DNA of 64,000 nt from Brachynemurus nebulosus (lineage: Eukaryota > Arthropoda > Insecta > Neuroptera > Myrmeleontidae). The stretch covers positions 3,721,076 through 3,785,075 of the forward strand of contig JAPWDM010000022.1 in the NCBI GenBank assembly GCA_035578155.1. The letters run 5' to 3'. Positions within the stretch are counted from its first letter, which is position 1, and each line of letters opens with the position of its first letter. The notes under the pieces were generated by a model, which saw only the letters and a list, made by a program, of their open reading frames with translations, was not told where the DNA came from and ran no database searches. Made by a program: the position numbers and the translations under genes. This document shows positions 60,451 through 64,000 of the stretch, piece by piece.

Positions 60451-61628
60451 AAAAATCCAAAATTACTACTTTGTAAATAAACAGTGACATTAATAACATT
60501 TTTAAATTTTGTAAATTCATTTTTTTGTTAAAATTTTTAAAATTACAATACGCCTGCTTGTATTAAAATAGAAATAAAGCATTTAAAATACATTTAACTT
60601 AATATGTATGTATTGCATTTGTTATAAAAGTTAGTTCATTTTCATAAAATTTTAAAATTTACTATTCGCCTGCTTGTCTTATAGTACAAATATAAAGCAT
60701 TTTAAACACATTTAACAATACCATTGAATTCCGATGTAAAAATTGGGGAAGTGGGGGGAAAAGTAATGTGGAATCCCTAAGAGGCACTAACTTTATACTA
60801 AATCAATACATGTCCAAATTTCAGCCCTATACGTTTGCTCAGAGAGTCTCAACGCGTGTTAGAAAAAAAAATCAAGGAAATATTGACATAAAAATCATGG
60901 TGGTAAGGGTTAAAAGTTGAAACCTTCAAAAAGCAGTGGCTGGCTATTAACTTAACCTTTACTCAAAATTTCAGCCACCTAGGTTTATTTGGGGGGATTT
61001 TGACCCGAACGAAACTGTTAAAAACAAGAAAAATCATGTCCCTTTGGAATAAAAAAGGTGGGGTACGAGTTAAAAGTTTGGGACCCCCAAAGAGACACCC
61101 CCTTGATACTAACTCAATCCGATCACAAAATTTCAGTCCTCTAGGTTTATTTGAGTAACGTGTGCGAGTGGTACAAACTTCAAAAATGTCGAAAAAGCAA
61201 GTAATTGTAGCTTAAAAATGGTGGCGGTGGGGGTAATATATTAAAACTTCCAAAAAACAAAACCTAGGTACGAACTTTACCGACACACCAAATTTCAACC
61301 CTATACGTTAATTCTGAGGGGCTGTGGACGTGTTAGATCCAGCAAAAATCCTTTTTTCCCCCTGCACTCCCTCCAAATCATCTTAGGAAGCTGAATTTTG
61401 GATATGTTGTAGATAATCAAGCAAAACATTATTTCCAACCGGTTTGGAAAAGTTTTATTGTTTTGCTGCCCCTCACCAATCCCCTAAAAGTTGGGTCGGA
61501 TCCAAAATTTGCCCAAAATTTGACCCCACTTTGATAGTATGAGTTGCATCGGAATTGAGCCCCACTTACCAAATTTCAGCTCTTAGCAGTAGCGGGAATA
61601 TATATATATATATATTTATAAAATATAA

Positions 61629-61716
<88 letters not shown>

Positions 61717-61723
61717 GTATATA

Positions 61724-61801
<78 letters not shown>

Positions 61802-61931
61802 CATTTTTTTCCAACATAATCGGTTCTACGGGTCCGGAAATGGATTGCTCCCCTACTCTCGCCTCTGGCTTCTCGCTGTTCTTATCGTATAGGCTGTATA
61901 AGTCTAATTTTTCAAGGAAAAAATTCGACCA
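60451..61931 (-). mobile_element. Helentron-like copy E, diverged
   Basis: A reversed and more diverged copy with the same 5' end (GGTCGAATTTTTTCCTTGAA read in reverse), a long compound TA/TAAA tract (61591-61798) and recognisable modules, but a rearranged, truncated tail near 60455-60640. Its greater divergence suggests an older insertion. Confidence 0.55.
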
Positions 61932-62463
61932 AAAATGACTTAAACGTTTGTTATATTTAAGTGAAATTCATGTCTTGCATCTAAACACAAAATAACAAGG
62001 ACTAAAAAATATGTGAAAAAATGGTTTAATTTTTTGATTGTTAATCCTTATAAATCTCGTCTAATATCAGCAATTTCCAGCAAAATAATGCTTGACGCAC
62101 TGCATCTATAATCTGACAACTAATGAGAAAACTAGCGAAATTGTTGAAATCCGGTACATAGATTTATAGATATTTTAAGGAAATTTAAGTGCAATGTGAC
62201 ATCCCTGTGGTTGTGATAAAAGTTGTAATCGAATAAGGAGGAAGAAATCTGACCTCTTGTCTCTGGAGTAGGTTAGTAAATACTGAGCCACAAAAAAATT
62301 TAAATAGAATTTTTATCAAAATTGCAAATGTTTCAACAGTACCTGAAAAGGAAAATATGGAAAAATAGAAAAAATTTTGCTAAATTCGATGAAGTATTTT
62401 TAAAACAGTTGAATCATTGCAGAAGTTCACTGTTGGGAGGTTTACTTTGTGAAATTTCATTTT
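61932..62463. other. Non-coding, no recognised feature
   Basis: AT-rich sequence between the Helentron-like cluster and the hammerhead foldback. Confidence 0.4.
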
Positions 62464-62524
62464 AAATATTGAAAATATTTAAAGTTCTGATTACTTTTTC
62501 AATTTCACGAAAAATACTATTCTT

Positions 62525-62569
62525 TTTACTTAACGTGTTTTCAGCCCTTTCGGCCATCATCAGAGTAAA
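62525..62569 (-). ncRNA. Candidate type I hammerhead ribozyme
   Basis: On the minus strand the parts follow the hammerhead order exactly. Stem I strand TTTACT is followed by CTGATGA, hairpin GGCC-GAAAG-GGCT (stem II), GAAA, minimal stem III AC-AC-GT, TA (with the preceding T a valid NUH site) and AGTAAA, which pairs 6 of 6 with TTTACT. Short stem III hammerheads are known in Penelope-like elements. Activity is untested. Confidence 0.6.
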
Positions 62570-62895
62570 TTGATGAAACTAAAGTGAAGAGAATTTATAG
62601 CTAAGATGTGTAGAAGAGGTGTAATATTATTGAAAGTAAATTGGGAAAACCCGTAAATTTTTTGTTTCGGAACAACTGCATGTGCAAAGCTAAAAGCAAT
62701 CGAAAAACCAGTTTGTAGGTACCGACATGATAGTTATTTTTACCTAATATTGTGACTGTTCTAAATGACTTGTTTATGAATAAATTAAACTAGGGGTGTC
62801 CAAAAATTATTGAAAGCTTGATGTAATTATATTCGTTCAGAAATTTTTTTTCAATAAAGGGGAATTATAATTCCTCTTCATTTTATTTTCATCAA

Positions 62896-62940
62896 TTTAC
62901 TCTAATGATGGCCGAAAGGGCTGAAAACGCGTTAAGTAAA
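62896..62940 (+). ncRNA. Candidate hammerhead, one core change
   Basis: Mirror of 62525-62569 with the same stem I (TTTACT / AGTAAA), stem II and stem III (AC-GC-GT), but the core reads CTAATGA. Changing the G of CTGATGA normally abolishes cleavage, so this arm is probably dead. Confidence 0.45.
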
Positions 62941-63001
62941 AAGAATAGTATTATTCGTGACGTTGACAAAGTAATTAAAACTTTAAATATTTTCAATATT
63001 T

Positions 63002-64000
63002 GAATAGAATTTAGACTACAAATGCAAGCAATCAATAGCTAACTCTTAGAATATGAACGATATTAAATTTTAGGAGTTAACTGTCTCCGACATAATATAC
63101 CACAAATCCATAAAGTATAAAAATTAAATTTATATTACATTATATCTGTTGAACTTGGAAAACGGTGCGTAAATATATGATTGTATTTTGTATAAGCACA
63201 GATGTTGCCTGATATATGCAAATATTTGTTGACATTTTGTCATTCAAATACCGTCCTAACTTCACCCGCCCCCAATCTTCGTACAAATTTATACAACAGC
63301 ATCTTATGTACATTTTTTGAAATATTATTTTTCTATTTCAACTTTTTCTCCATTCAGTAGTTCAAAGTATACGAAAGATTTACATGTCAAACTAAAATAG
63401 ACGTCAATTTATATTTTCCTAATCTATGTAAAATTTACAAAAGAAACATTTATTTTCTATCGATTTATCTTAATGTTTCAAAGTAACTATTACATTCGAC
63501 ATCTCCATATTTTGCAGGAGTGAGAAAAAAAGGTCGAGTCGTTACTTGCAATTTAAAAATTATAAATGCTTGTTTGATATTTAAGATAGGCCGTTTTTCT
63601 ATTTGATACGCAATACCTAAAAGTTTATAACTAATACCTTCAGATTTTACTAAAAAATGCAACTTAAAATACAGGGGAGGTATATGTACTAATATTCTTG
63701 GCTTCAGTGGTATTTAATTTGGGAAAACATTATTTTATGAGGATTTAATGTGTACTTTTTTTTGCTGATACTCATTTTTTCTAATGCTATAACTTCAAAT
63801 TTTCATTTATCTTATAGAAATTCAGTTAACTTTTGGAGCCGCTAAGTCACGTTTTTTGCTCATTTCTTGTTTTGCTGGTGTAACATATTTAATCTGGATT
63901 TTGTAGAACAGATTTTTGAAAACAAAGAAATGGTTATTATCTTATTACCCATAACTGTATCTTGCTATTCAGGTTGCAATTTTAAATGCAAAATTACTGT
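63002..64000. other. Non-coding, no recognised feature
   Basis: A 65-codon minus-strand frame at 63465-63662 has no recognisable domain and is treated as chance. Confidence 0.4.

Larger units (their letters stand above)
62464..63001. mobile_element. Foldback with hammerhead motif in each arm
   Basis: Arms 62464-62596 and 62869-63001 pair in exact register, with a loop of about 270 bp. Each contains the 45-nt hammerhead-like motif listed separately. Inverted copies with hammerheads near the end suggest a relic of a Penelope-like terminal repeat pair; no coding part remains. Confidence 0.65.

Overview
The window is AT-rich eukaryotic DNA from an animal, most probably an insect. It carries no operons or prokaryotic gene signals. 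The repeats are animal types: a Penelope-like retroelement, hAT, PIF/Harbinger and piggyBac-type DNA elements, tRNA-derived SINEs, a LINE relic and Helentron-like elements with long (TA)n tracts. The only convincing host coding sequence is one 148-bp exon on the minus strand (40812-40959). It encodes the end of the discoidin (F5/8 type C) domain of a discoidin-domain receptor tyrosine kinase and has consensus splice sites on both sides. The simplest reading is that nearly all of the window is intron of that gene, filled by nested repeats; this is an inference from one exon.

Layout. 1-10.7 kb: right part of a (TA)n-bearing repeat (family A), a tRNA-type SINE, a hAT-like element with an 8-bp target duplication inserted in a foldback repeat, a 1.3-kb element with 18-bp terminal inverted repeats (TIRs), two further hAT-like elements and a TTGTCC-rich patch. 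10.7-17.7 kb: a TIR element of about 1.3 kb that has been split by a 5.6-kb, essentially perfect palindrome made of two head-to-head, identically 5'-truncated Penelope-like copies, each with an open RT plus GIY-YIG reading frame. 18-28.7 kb: interspersed and foldback repeats, including a 147-bp tandem repeat. 29-32.5 kb: a complete TIR-to-TIR PIF/Harbinger element with TAA target duplication that keeps only the first transposase exon and contains a nested hAT element. 33-40 kb: two large foldback elements and LINE tails. 40.8 kb: the receptor exon. 41.6-53.7 kb: a mariner/pogo-style TIR element, a SINE, two Helentron-like copies, a TTAA-flanked MITE, a foldback carrying a C2H2 zinc-finger frame, and a piggyBac-like MITE. 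54-62 kb: a full family-A element, a frameshifted LINE reverse transcriptase, and a cluster of three Helentron-like copies with one inserted in another. 62.4-63.0 kb: a foldback with a hammerhead-ribozyme-like motif in each arm.

How the parts relate. The only frames that could be active now are the two Penelope-like proteins; they are uninterrupted and identical outside the palindrome centre. The Harbinger, LINE, hAT and piggyBac-type sequences are defective or non-autonomous. The points most worth following up are: the palindromic Penelope pair, in which each frame takes its first codons from the other copy; the hammerhead motifs at 62525-62569 and 62896-62940; the 163-bp internal modules of the Helentron-like family; and the zinc-finger frame inside a foldback element.
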